This document shows, piece by piece, positions 51,496 to 60,127 of a stretch of 64,000 nucleotides of DNA (position 1 is the stretch's first letter; each line of letters starts with the position of its first letter). The stretch lies in assembly GCA_905188085.1 (NCBI GenBank), contig CAJJKN010000005.1, positions 1 through 64,000 of the forward strand, read 5' to 3'. The notes under the pieces are model-generated. The model made no database searches, was not told the origin of the DNA, and saw only the letters and a program-made list of their open reading frames with translations. This DNA comes from an uncultured Bacillota bacterium. Lineage in GTDB: Bacteria > Bacillota > Clostridia > Christensenellales > QAND01. A program made the translations under genes and the position numbers.

Positions 51496-54400
51496 TTATC
51501 TAGCCGATCTTTTTTGTTTTTTGGCAACCACGCCGATGAACACAACGGCCAAGCCGGAGATCATCATCAGCGCCAGCCACGGCAGGCTTGTGGCCGTATC
51601 GCCGGTTTTGGGCACGGAGGTGTGGCTATTGGTTACGGTAAAGCCTTTTTCCATGCTGCCGGTGATTACGGTGTTGTATCCGTCTACCGCTTCTTCCTGC
51701 ACCGTGTATGCCACGAGCTTTCCATCCGCATATTTTTCCAGCTCGGTAAAGCTGCCGGTCCACTGGTTATCTGCATTCAGGGTCAGGGTTTTGCCGGTGT
51801 CTTTGCCATCGGCAAACAGCTTGATGGTCACTTTGCCCGGGCGCGTGTTTTCCGCATTGTTGTTATCCACCCAAGCTTTTACCACGGTGATGCTGGTTTT
51901 TTCTGCGTTGTAGGTGTTGATTACATCATAGCCGTCATATTCGGTGGTGTAACCGTCTACCGCAGTTTCCACGACAGAATAGATGATTTCTTCGCCGTTT
52001 TCGTATTTCGGCAGGTTTCCCAAGCTCCAGGTCCAGTCGTCGTCGGCCGTAACAACCATGCTTTCATACTGCTTGCCGTTTTTCATCAGCATAATGTTGA
52101 TGCTATCCGGGCGGGCATTAAAAGCATTGCCGTTGTCGTTCCAAATTTTGCGGCCTTCCACTTTTGTCATTTCCGGAATGTGGGTGTTGATGAGCACAAA
52201 GCCTTCTTTTTGAGAGCCTGCCACATCCGCTTCATAGCCGTCCACGGCCGCTTCCTGCACCGTATACCGGATTTCTTCGCCGTTGGCATACTGATCCAGC
52301 TCGGTAAAGCTACCGGTCCATTGGTTACTTGCATTCAAGGTCAGGGTTTTGCCGGTATCTTCGCCGTCGGCAAACAGTTTTACCGTTACATTGTCCGGGC
52401 GAATGCCGTCCTGGTTATCGCTATCTTCCCAGCTCTTGGTTACGGTAACGCTGGTTTTCTGCGGCGTGTAGCTGTTGATTACATTGGTGCCGTCGTATTC
52501 GGTTGTGTATCCCTCTACCGCGTTTTCGGTGATGGAATAGGCGATCTCATTCCCGTTTTCATATTTCGGCAGGTTTTCAAAGCTCCAAGCCCAGCCGTTG
52601 TTGGCAGTGACTGTCTCGCTTTGGAATACCTGGCCGTTTTTCATCAGGTTGATGGTAATGCTGTCCGGGCGAACGCCGTCCTGGTCGTTGTTGTCTTTCC
52701 AGATTTTACGGCCGGCCACTTCCGTTACCGCCGGAACGTGCGTATTGGTAATGACATATCCTTCGCCCATGTTGCCGGTGATGGCGGAGGTATAACCTTC
52801 CACCGCGGTTTCTCCCACGGTGTAGCGAATCTGCTGCCCGCCGTTGAACTGATCCAAATCGGCAAAGCTGCCGGTCCATTGGTTGCCTTGGCTCAAGGTC
52901 AGGGTTTTGCCGGTGTCTTCGCCGTCGGCAAACAGTTTCACGATCACATCATTCGGGCGAATGCCGTCCTGGTTGCCTGCATCCTCCCAGCTCTTGGAAA
53001 CGGAGATGCTGGTCTTTTTCGGGGTGTAACTGTTGGTTACATCATAGTTGTTGTATTCGGTGGTGTATCCCTCTACCGCGTTTTCGATGATGGAATAGGT
53101 GATCTCATTCCCGTTTTCATATTTCGGCAGGTTTTCAAAGCTCCAGGCCCAGCCGTTGTTGGCAGTGACTGTCTTGCTTTGGAACATCTGGCCGTTTTTC
53201 ATCAGGTTGATGGTAATGCTGTCCGGACGAGCGCCGTCCTGGTCGTTGTTGTCGTTCCAGGTTTTGCGGCCTTCCACTTCCGTTACCGCCGGGGTGTGCG
53301 TATTGGTAACAACATACCCTTCTGCCGGCGTGCCGGTAATAGAGGAGGTATAGCCCTGTACAGAAACTTCTGCTACAGTATAGGCGATTTTTTCGCCGGC
53401 GCTGAATTCATCCAGGTCTGTAAAGTCGCCTCTCCACTGGTTAGCGCTGTTCAAGGTCAGAGTTTTGCCGGTATCTTGGCCGTTGGCAAGCAGTTTTACG
53501 GTAATGCTGTCAGGGCGAATGCCATCCTGGTTGCCTTTATCGTCCCAACTCTTGGTTACGGTGAGGCTGGTCTTTTTCGGAGTGTATTGGTTTTCCACAT
53601 CATAGCCACGGTAGACGGTGGTGTAGTTCTCCACGGCATCTTCGGTGATGGTGTAGTTAATCTCTTCCCCGTTTTCATATTTCGGCAGGTTTTCAAAGTT
53701 CCAGGCCCAATCGTCGTCTGCGGTGACGGTTTTGCTCTGGAGCACCTGGCCGTTTTTCATCAGGTTGATGGTAATGCTGTCCGGACGAACGCCGTCCTGG
53801 TCGTTGTTGTCGTTCCAGGTTTTACGGCCGGCCACGTTTACCGTTTCCATCTTGTTGGTGAAAGCAAAGGGGGCGTTGGCATATTCCGCCTGTTTGATTT
53901 CGGGCTTTAAGGTTTTCCCGGTGTCGGTTTCGTTGTAGTCAAAGCCGACAGTGAAGGTATATTCCTTTGTATCGTATTGATATTGCCCTGTGCCCTGCTC
54001 TTCGCTCAGCTTATAGGTATAGGTTTTGTTCAGATAGTTGTTAAAGCCGTTGATATCGTCATAGGGATATTCAATGGTAATCACCGCTGCGCCGTTGGCA
54101 TCGTTGGTCACACGCCAGGTTCTGCCGGTGTTGGTGTTGTTTTGGTTGTATTCGGTCAACGCGAAGGCAAATTCACCGCCCTGGCCGCTGAACGCCTGGG
54201 CTTGTTGGCTGCCAACCTGCACATATTTTTGAATGGGCACCTGCAAGCCGTAGGAACGGATGTCGATGGAATAGTTCATCGCATCGCCCACGGTGAAGTC
54301 CAAACCGTCGAACCGGCCGTAGTTGTAGCCGTCGCAGCCGTAAGCCGCATCCATAATGCCGCCCAGGCCGTAGGTGATGGAAACGTTATCATAGGTCTTG

Positions 54401-55494
54401 CCGTTGGCGTCTTGCAAATCCACAACCAACGTGGCGGTGGAAGAAGCCGTCAGGCTCCGGCTGCTGATGCTAACACCGCGCATTTTTCTAAATTCGTAGT
54501 TGCCGCTCTTGGTAAAGCCGCTGTTGTAGGTTATGCCGTTGATGGTAACGGATTCTACTTTGGTCACATACGCCGTGATCTTTTGGGATTTCCTGGAAAT
54601 TACCTTGCCGTCGGCGTCGTATACCAGGTATTGTACTTCCAATTTGGCGCCGTTGATACGAACATCGATATGCCCAAAGGTATGGTTTGTCGGCACGCCG
54701 CCGATATAGCTGTTTGTGATGGTCAGTGTATCGGCGCTGTAGGTGGTTTCATAATTGGGAACGGCGTCTTGCACCACGGTATAGACAATGGCGTTACCGT
54801 TGGCATCCGTCTCCGGCATATCTTTGTAAGAATACGCCCAGGCGTTGCCGGAAGCTGCATTTACCGTCAGTTTGTTTTCCGTGGCCACGCCGTTTGCATA
54901 CAGCGTCAGCGTTACGGAAGACGGGCGATAATAATAGTATTGTTTATCGCGGTTCACCCAGTGTACCGCGCCGGAAATATCCACTTTCTGCTCGGTTCGC
55001 ACAGCCGTCTCGTCGGTATAGGTATCTGTGATGGTCAAGGCATCTTGGCTGTAGGAGGTTGCACGATCCTCCGCTTTCCGATCAGTCTGCACAGCCGTCT
55101 CGCCGGTATAGGTGTTTGTGATGGTCAAGGTGTCTTGGCTGTAGGAGGTTGTATAATCCTCTACGGCAGCCTGTACCACGGTGTAGACAATTTTGCCGCT
55201 TTCATCTTCTTCTGCCAGGCCGCTGAAGGTAAATGCCCAGTCGGTTTCGGCGGTTACGGTCTGTTTTGTTTCCGTGGCTTCGCCGTTTGCATACAAGGTA
55301 ACGGATACGGAGGACGGAAGCGATTGTTCGTCCTGGTTTTTCCAGACAATGCTGCCCGAAACCTCAACGGTTTGGCCGCTTGCCGCCGGCTGCACCGCGC
55401 CATCGTCTCCGGTTGCCATCGCCGTGAACGGGAAGGAAGAAACAATCATCCCTGCCACGCACAAAATGCTGAGTATACGCTTATAAAGTTTCAT
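51496..55494 (-). CDS. Sortase-anchored Cna-B repeat surface protein
   Basis: The 1332-residue protein has a signal peptide (MKLYKRILSILCVAGMIVSS, cleavage after AMA). Two divergent Cna-B domains follow, then a central region of about 300 residues including a pilin-like isopeptide domain (VPIQKYVQVGSQQAQAFSGQ to YKLSEEQGTGQYQYDT). After these come eight Cna-B domains in four alternating pairs and the sorting signal VPKTG, a hydrophobic helix and KKQKRSAR. Cna-B domains form stalks, usually with internal isopeptide bonds. The ligand-binding part would be the central region. No sortase gene lies in the window. It is transcribed alone from a promoter about 280 bp upstream. Confidence 0.95.
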   Translation of the reverse strand: MKLYKRILSILCVAGMIVSSFPFTAMATGDDGAVQPAASGQTVEVSGSIVWKNQDEQSLPSSVSVTLYANGEATETKQTVTAETDWAFTFSGLAEEDESGKIVYTVVQAAVEDYTTSYSQDTLTITNTYTGETAVQTDRKAEDRATSYSQDALTITDTYTDETAVRTEQKVDISGAVHWVNRDKQYYYYRPSSVTLTLYANGVATENKLTVNAASGNAWAYSYKDMPETDANGNAIVYTVVQDAVPNYETTYSADTLTITNSYIGGVPTNHTFGHIDVRINGAKLEVQYLVYDADGKVISRKSQKITAYVTKVESVTINGITYNSGFTKSGNYEFRKMRGVSISSRSLTASSTATLVVDLQDANGKTYDNVSITYGLGGIMDAAYGCDGYNYGRFDGLDFTVGDAMNYSIDIRSYGLQVPIQKYVQVGSQQAQAFSGQGGEFAFALTEYNQNNTNTGRTWRVTNDANGAAVITIEYPYDDINGFNNYLNKTYTYKLSEEQGTGQYQYDTKEYTFTVGFDYNETDTGKTLKPEIKQAEYANAPFAFTNKMETVNVAGRKTWNDNNDQDGVRPDSITINLMKNGQVLQSKTVTADDDWAWNFENLPKYENGEEINYTITEDAVENYTTVYRGYDVENQYTPKKTSLTVTKSWDDKGNQDGIRPDSITVKLLANGQDTGKTLTLNSANQWRGDFTDLDEFSAGEKIAYTVAEVSVQGYTSSITGTPAEGYVVTNTHTPAVTEVEGRKTWNDNNDQDGARPDSITINLMKNGQMFQSKTVTANNGWAWSFENLPKYENGNEITYSIIENAVEGYTTEYNNYDVTNSYTPKKTSISVSKSWEDAGNQDGIRPNDVIVKLFADGEDTGKTLTLSQGNQWTGSFADLDQFNGGQQIRYTVGETAVEGYTSAITGNMGEGYVITNTHVPAVTEVAGRKIWKDNNDQDGVRPDSITINLMKNGQVFQSETVTANNGWAWSFENLPKYENGNEIAYSITENAVEGYTTEYDGTNVINSYTPQKTSVTVTKSWEDSDNQDGIRPDNVTVKLFADGEDTGKTLTLNASNQWTGSFTELDQYANGEEIRYTVQEAAVDGYEADVAGSQKEGFVLINTHIPEMTKVEGRKIWNDNGNAFNARPDSINIMLMKNGKQYESMVVTADDDWTWSLGNLPKYENGEEIIYSVVETAVDGYTTEYDGYDVINTYNAEKTSITVVKAWVDNNNAENTRPGKVTIKLFADGKDTGKTLTLNADNQWTGSFTELEKYADGKLVAYTVQEEAVDGYNTVITGSMEKGFTVTNSHTSVPKTGDTATSLPWLALMMISGLAVVFIGVVAKKQKRSAR
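51630..53840 (-). repeat. Four ~555-bp paired Cna-B repeats
   Basis: The block beginning V(A/E)GRK(T/I)W occurs at about 53840, 53282, 52727 and 52170, a period of roughly 555 bp or 185 residues. Each unit holds one 'NDNNDQDG..LMKNG' domain and one 'SW.D..NQDGIRPD..LFADGEDTG' domain. The last unit (nearest the C-terminus) is the most divergent. Confidence 0.9.
55001..55180 (-). repeat. 90-bp tandem duplication in the adhesin gene
   Basis: Bases 55001-55070 and 55091-55160 are nearly identical, each encoding a TSYSQD(T/A)LTIT-type strand. The unit is 90 bp (30 residues) and lies at the junction of the first two Cna-B domains. Confidence 0.85.
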
Positions 55495-55545
55495 CAAAAA
55501 ATCCTTTCTCCCCTTGAGGAAATTTTTCCCAATGCCTAAATTCCA

Positions 55546-55586
55546 GTGCAAAGCGCAAACGCCCCAACGCCGCTTTTGCTTTGCAC
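55546..55586 (-). promoter_or_regulatory. Leader hairpin of the adhesin gene
   Basis: GTGCAAAGC (55546-55554) pairs perfectly with GCTTTGCAC (55578-55586), with further GCAAA/TTTTGC pairing inside. It lies about 50 bp upstream of the adhesin start in the long 5' leader and has no T-run, so it is not a simple terminator. Confidence 0.6.
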
Positions 55587-55776
55587 GCCCCCAAAAAACT
55601 GCAAATTTCTATCCGTTTACATGCATTCCTCCTTTACTCTCTGCCCGACGATTTAGTGTCATCGAGAATGAAACAGTGTTCTTTTTGTCGTTTTTCTCCT
55701 TATACACGTCTTTTCTTATAGTTTTTTTATTTTTCAGAGAAAATTCATGAAATTATATGTCTTATTATTTTATGTA

Positions 55777-55805
55777 ATTATACCATATGCAACATGGTAT
55801 GCAAA
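55777..55805 (-). promoter_or_regulatory. Promoter of the Cna-B adhesin gene
   Basis: TTTGCA (55800-55805) and TATAAT (55777-55782) are 17 bp apart on the minus strand. This would give a leader of about 275 bases. Confidence 0.65.
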
Positions 55806-56095
55806 GAATTATTCCTGAAAACACTTTCTCTTTTACTGTATAACCATTGCAACTGCTGCGTTGTTTTTCTGCATACGATGCCTGCTTTTTCGCTGTACAA
55901 AACAGGTGCTTTTATAATGTACATAATTAAGTATAAAGGAGATTTTTCTTTTTTACCCCCTCCTTTGGCTTCAAAAGGAGGGGAACGCATCAATTTTTTT
56001 GAAAAATCCTTGAAATCTATACTATTATAGTATATGGAAAGACAGGCGACATTTTTGCCGCCTGTTTGCCAACCGTAAAGACCTGGAGGCGCAAA

Positions 56096-56767
56096 TTGAA
56101 ACCCATTGCCCATATTCATACGGATTTTCCTGCCAAATTTGGCATTCCCCGCCAAAGCGGCCTGGTTTCGTCGCTTTCGGGCGTGATTGTTTTTACGCCG
56201 GAATTTCGCAATCCCGAAGCGCTGCGCGGACTGGAAGCGTATTCCCATCTGTGGCTGATCTGGCAATTTTCGCAGGCCGTGTGCAGCGGCTTTTCCCCTA
56301 CGGTGCGCCCGCCGCGCCTGGGCGGCAACCGGCGAATGGGCGTGTTTGCCACGCGCTCCCCTTACCGGCCAAACCCGATCGGCCTTTCCAGCGTGGCGCT
56401 GGAAAAAATAGAGTTGCAAAGTCCAAATGGGCCGCTTGTCTACGTTTTGGGCGCGGACCTGATGGACAACACCCCCATTTACGACATCAAGCCCTATCTG
56501 CCCTTTACCGACAGCCATCCGGACGCCAGGGCCGGGTTTGCGGAAAAAACGCAGGCGTATGCGCTGTCCGTTGTTTTTCCGGAGGAGTTGCTTTTGAAGG
56601 TGCCCGAGGCAAAGCGCTGCGCTTTAACGGAAATTCTGCGGCAAGATCCGCGCCCGTCCTATCAAACAGACCCGCACAGAATATACGGGTTTTGCTTTGC
56701 GGGGCTGGAAATCAAATTTACCGTGTGCGGCGATGTTTTTACCGTGCAGGGTGTTTTTCCTGCGTGA
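56096..56767 (+). CDS. trmO: tRNA (N6-threonylcarbamoyl-A37) N6-methyltransferase TrmO (TsaA/YaeB)
   Basis: The 223-residue protein has the TsaA/VirR family core: FGIPRQSGLV, YSHLWLIWQF, the GNRRMGVFATRSPYRPNPIGLSS split over residues about 80-102, and GADLMDNTPIYDIKPYLPF. The C-terminal domain, with PHRIYGF, is also present. TrmO uses SAM to methylate t6A37 in tRNA-Thr. The start is TTG 56096, 7 bp after GGAGG; an earlier in-frame TTG at 56066 lies inside a hairpin (56042-56065). Confidence 0.93.
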   Translation: MKPIAHIHTDFPAKFGIPRQSGLVSSLSGVIVFTPEFRNPEALRGLEAYSHLWLIWQFSQAVCSGFSPTVRPPRLGGNRRMGVFATRSPYRPNPIGLSSVALEKIELQSPNGPLVYVLGADLMDNTPIYDIKPYLPFTDSHPDARAGFAEKTQAYALSVVFPEELLLKVPEAKRCALTEILRQDPRPSYQTDPHRIYGFCFAGLEIKFTVCGDVFTVQGVFPA

Positions 56768-56899
56768 AAAGGCCGAGAACGCCAAGGACTGCGTTTTGCT
56801 GTTGTTTCCCGCCCGCAGCTGTGCTTTGGCAAAAAAGATTGTTTTTTTATGATCAATCCCTATTTTTGGCGCAATTTCCCTTTTCTTTTGTACGAATTG

Positions 56900-57180
56900 T
56901 GTTATAATAATGTCATTATTTCGATTTCCTTTTATGCACGGCGCAAAGGTCGCTCTTTATTTCAAATCTTTTTAACGGGATTGTTTGTGCGCAATGCATA
57001 AGGGAAATCAACGTTTTACGGAAAGGGATGCCAACCGACATGCAACGCAGGACAATATGTTCCCTGTTGCCTAGTCTTAACACCGGGAAGAATGCGTGGG
57101 TCGCTCTGCACAAAATCGTTGTGCGCACTGCATTAAAACCCCTGTTATGTGGCTCGGATTCTGTAAAATATCAGTTTTTT
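56900..57180 (+). ncRNA. Structured gene-less region, candidate small RNA
   Basis: A TATAAT lies at 56903-56908. A long imperfect stem then pairs 56923-56947 (GATTTCC...GCACGGCGCAAA) with 56985-57009. A second hairpin is at 57091-57134, with core GCACAA/TTGTGC and outer AATGC/GCATT. Both contain GGTCGCTCT (56948-56956 and 57099-57107) and TTGTGCGCAnTGCAT. No protein gene is credible. By eye, 57087-57140 recalls the centre of 6S RNA (AAGAATG, GCTC, TTAAAAC), but this is weak. The strand is inferred from the -10 element. Confidence 0.4.
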
Positions 57181-57259
57181 CGCTGTCTGCCTGTGTATCA
57201 TACACAATGCACGGGTATGGCAGCTTTTTCTTTTGTGTTTTGGGGAGTGATAAGGTACA

Positions 57260-58108
57260 ATGGATGTCTCATGGAATGAGATCACAAAGGAAATGTTGTT
57301 TCATTACTACTGCGAAAAGTTGATGAGCGATCAGGAGATTGCATCGCTTTTCGGTGTCACACGCAGCCAGGTTTCTTACAAGCGGCGGTATCTCAAGGTT
57401 TTTCGAAAGGAAAGCGCCAAGGCAAACGCTTCGGTGTATCAAGATCGTATCCTGGGTTGTCTGCGGGTTTTGGGGCTCAGCCAGTTGATGTGGGATCCGG
57501 AACGGCATAATGAATTGAACAGGCTGCTCCACGTTCCGTTTCAATGCTGCAAAGCGCACCCGGAATACCGGCCCATCCGCATTTCTTCGTTTGGCAACCT
57601 GCTGGCCTGTTCCATCGAGCTTTCCTATCCGGACAGCTTTGATAAAATGCAGCGGCTTCTTTCCATGCTGGTGCAGGAATATCTGGGGCATTACGGCTAT
57701 ATGCTGCGCGGCGCCGTGACCATCGGCCGGCTGTATCATGACGAACGGCTGATCTGCGGCCCGGCGTTTATCAAAGCGCAGCGGTTGGAAAAGAACCTTG
57801 CCCGCTATCCCCGAATTATTTTGAAAGCGCAGGATTTACGGCTGGGCCTATCCGCCTGCCCTGCGGAGCGGCGGGCGCATATGAAACAAAAATTCATCCT
57901 GGACAGAGACGGCTTTTATTATCTGGACGGGTTTTTCGGCAACAAGCGCCAGGCGGACAATTTTCTGTTAAAGCGTGCCAAGGAAAACCTGGATAAAATT
58001 TCCTATGAATCCGGCAGCGAAAAAGAAAAGGTGGACTGGCTGAAACGGGAGCTGGAGCGCCATAATACAGAGGTTTCCCCGGCCTTTTCCCAAGCTCGTA
58101 TGCTTTGA
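57260..58108 (+). CDS. HTH protein with nucleotide cyclase-like domain
   Basis: The 282-residue protein starts with a helix-turn-helix (MSDQEIASLFGVTRSQVSYKR, residues 22-42, split reading). Residues 100-235 resemble a family of small cyclase-fold proteins, with MLRGAVTIGRLYH at 148-160, ICGPAFIKAQRLE and YPRIIL. In relatives I remember, the first strand carries a metal-binding Asp (FSDN); here it reads SSFGN, so the metal site may be lost. It may be a ligand-sensing regulator. It follows the structured region and is probably transcribed with the RNA methyltransferase gene 38 bp downstream. ATG 57260 follows GGGGAGTGATAAGG. Confidence 0.7.
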   Translation: MDVSWNEITKEMLFHYYCEKLMSDQEIASLFGVTRSQVSYKRRYLKVFRKESAKANASVYQDRILGCLRVLGLSQLMWDPERHNELNRLLHVPFQCCKAHPEYRPIRISSFGNLLACSIELSYPDSFDKMQRLLSMLVQEYLGHYGYMLRGAVTIGRLYHDERLICGPAFIKAQRLEKNLARYPRIILKAQDLRLGLSACPAERRAHMKQKFILDRDGFYYLDGFFGNKRQADNFLLKRAKENLDKISYESGSEKEKVDWLKRELERHNTEVSPAFSQARML

Positions 58109-58146
58109 AGGAAGGCTGATAAAAAATAAACAAAGGAGGCTGTGCC

Positions 58147-59514
58147 GTGGCCTGTTATCCGATGGCGTTTGAAGAAAAAATGCGTGCTCTTTTGGGCGAC
58201 GAAGCGGCGGCGTTTTTTCACGCTTTGCAGCAGCAGAGCGTACATGGTCTGCGCATAAACCCCGCCAAAATCGCGGCCGATGCGTTTGAAAAAAGGGCGT
58301 GCTTTGCCCTATCGCCCGTGCCGTGGTGTGCAGAGGGGTTTTATCTGGAAGATTCGTTGCAGCGCCCCGGCAAACACCCCTATCATGAGGCAGGCGTGTA
58401 TTATTTACAGGACCCCAGCGCCATGTCTGCCGTGGAGCTTTTAGCGCCGCAGCCGGGCGAAACGGTGCTGGATCTGTGCGCGGCGCCGGGCGGCAAAAGC
58501 ACGCAGATTGCCGCCAAGATCGGCCCGGAGGGGCTGTTGATGGCCAACGAAATTCACCCCGCCAGAGCCAAACAGCTTTCGCAAAACATAGAGCGGCTGG
58601 GCTTTGGCAATACGGTGGTTACCTGCGAGACGCCGGAAAAGCTAGCCGGGCGGTTTGCCGGTTTTTTTGACCGGGTTTTGGTGGATGCGCCCTGCTCCGG
58701 CGAAGGGATGTTTCGCAAAAACGAGCAGGCGGAAAAGCACTGGAGCCAGGAAAACGTGCTGTTCTGTGCCGAGCGGCAGCAGGATGTATTGCACCGGGCG
58801 GCAGAGATGCTAAAGCCGGGCGGGTTTTTGCTTTACTCTACCTGCACCTTTGCCCCGGAAGAGGACGAAGGCACGCTGGCGCGGTTTTTGCAAACGCACC
58901 CAAGCTTTGCCCTCGTGCAGCGGGAACAGCCGTATTTTAGCCCCGGCCGGCCGGACTGGATCGAAACGGACCTGCCGTCTGTCTCCCGCGCATTTCGTCT
59001 TTGGCCGCATAAGCTTCGCGGCGAAGGGCATTTTATCGCGCTGATGCAAAAACAGGACGGGCCTCGCGGGCGCGCCGTGCCTGTGTCTGCGTTGATCGCT
59101 GAAAACAAAGCGCCCAAGGCGTATTTGAAATTTGCCGATCAGGCGCTGGCAAAGCCGGTTTGCGGGCCGTATCTGCTGTTTGGCGAGCAGCTGTATGCCC
59201 CGCCCCACGGCCTGCCAAAGCTGGATGGGCTGAAAGTGCTCCGCCCCGGGCTGCACCTGGGCACGCTGCAAAAGGATCGGTTTATCCCCTCGCATGCGCT
59301 CTCTCACGCGCTGCGCCCGGAGGACGTGCGCCTTATCTGTCGGTTTCCCGCCGACGCGCCGGAAACGGCCGCCTACCTGCAAGGGCAGGCGCTGGGCTTT
59401 GACGGCGGCACCGGCTGGGGGCTGTTTTGCGCGGATGAATTTCCGCTGGGCTGGGGCAAAGCCTCCGGCGGCCAATGGAAAAACCACTATCCCAAAGGGC
59501 TGCGGCAGATGTAA
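58147..59514 (+). CDS. NOL1/NOP2/Sun family rRNA cytosine-C5 methyltransferase
   Basis: The 455-residue protein has the RsmF-type SAM site (VLDLCAAPGGKSTQIAAKI), the motif IV nucleophile region VLVDAPCSGEGMFRKN, and the motif VI STCTFAPEEDEGT with the second Cys. The C-terminus holds the extra domain seen in RsmF/YebU relatives. It should form 5-methylcytosine in 16S rRNA. The start is GTG 58147, 7 bp after AAAGGAGG; ATG 58162 is too far from that site. Confidence 0.93.
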   Translation: MACYPMAFEEKMRALLGDEAAAFFHALQQQSVHGLRINPAKIAADAFEKRACFALSPVPWCAEGFYLEDSLQRPGKHPYHEAGVYYLQDPSAMSAVELLAPQPGETVLDLCAAPGGKSTQIAAKIGPEGLLMANEIHPARAKQLSQNIERLGFGNTVVTCETPEKLAGRFAGFFDRVLVDAPCSGEGMFRKNEQAEKHWSQENVLFCAERQQDVLHRAAEMLKPGGFLLYSTCTFAPEEDEGTLARFLQTHPSFALVQREQPYFSPGRPDWIETDLPSVSRAFRLWPHKLRGEGHFIALMQKQDGPRGRAVPVSALIAENKAPKAYLKFADQALAKPVCGPYLLFGEQLYAPPHGLPKLDGLKVLRPGLHLGTLQKDRFIPSHALSHALRPEDVRLICRFPADAPETAAYLQGQALGFDGGTGWGLFCADEFPLGWGKASGGQWKNHYPKGLRQM

Positions 59515-60127
59515 AAAAATCGTTTGCGGCGCATGCCAAAACGGCTTGGGCCCCTACAAAAATTCCGTATGAAAGCATGGCTTTTGTCCTTTTATACAAT
59601 ATGCATCCGCCGCCTGCCATGGGGTTCCTTGCGGTGTTTTGCCTTAGGGCCTTGTCGTCTCCGGAATGCCATTTCCCTCTGGCCGCGAACTTTTTCCAAA
59701 AAGCACGTTGTTTACAATTTTCCAAGCCGGCCATATCTAAAAGCATCCGGCAAAATGTGTACGCTTACGGTTCGCCTGAAGATATTTTGTCTGCAAGTAT
59801 CGTTTTATTTGGAATATGGTGTTTTCAAAATGACCGAAACAGTCCTTTTCCCCGGCAAAGCCGCCTTGTGAAGTTTTCCTTTGCTACGCCGCTTTGCCGC
59901 GCCTTTTGCGATTACGGCTTGCATGTCTGCCGGTTTATTGGTAAGATACATTCGTTTGGTAATTCTAATCCATGGCGCAAATGTCTGTCTGGTCCAAGTT
60001 TTCGTTTTTCCAAGTATGTTTACCGAAGAAAATTTTTCAAATGATAAAGAGCCCGGCCAACGGCTTTTGAGAAAAGACAGGGGCGGGCAGTTTTTGCTGC
60101 CAAAAGATCATCAGGGAGATGGGTTGT
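59515..60127. other. Gene-less interval
   Basis: About 600 bp with no credible gene. The open frames have poor protein character and no ribosome binding sites. I see no clear terminator, repeat or RNA structure. The sequence is T-rich on the plus strand. Confidence 0.5.

Noticed and set aside
51630..53840. Regular repeats considered as a CRISPR array
   Set aside because: The period is about 555 bp and the repeats encode protein domains in frame. No short repeat-spacer structure exists here or elsewhere in the window.
51514..55539. Two long plus-strand frames (798 and 520 codons) opposite the adhesin
   Set aside because: They are antisense to the Cna-B repeats and repeat only because the adhesin gene does. 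No promoter or start signal supports them.
55778..56518. 246-codon minus-strand frame upstream of the adhesin
   Set aside because: It is antisense to trmO over half its length and crosses the AT-rich promoter region.
59475..60044. 189-codon plus-strand frame
   Set aside because: It begins inside the upstream methyltransferase gene, lacks initiation signals and gives an implausible protein.
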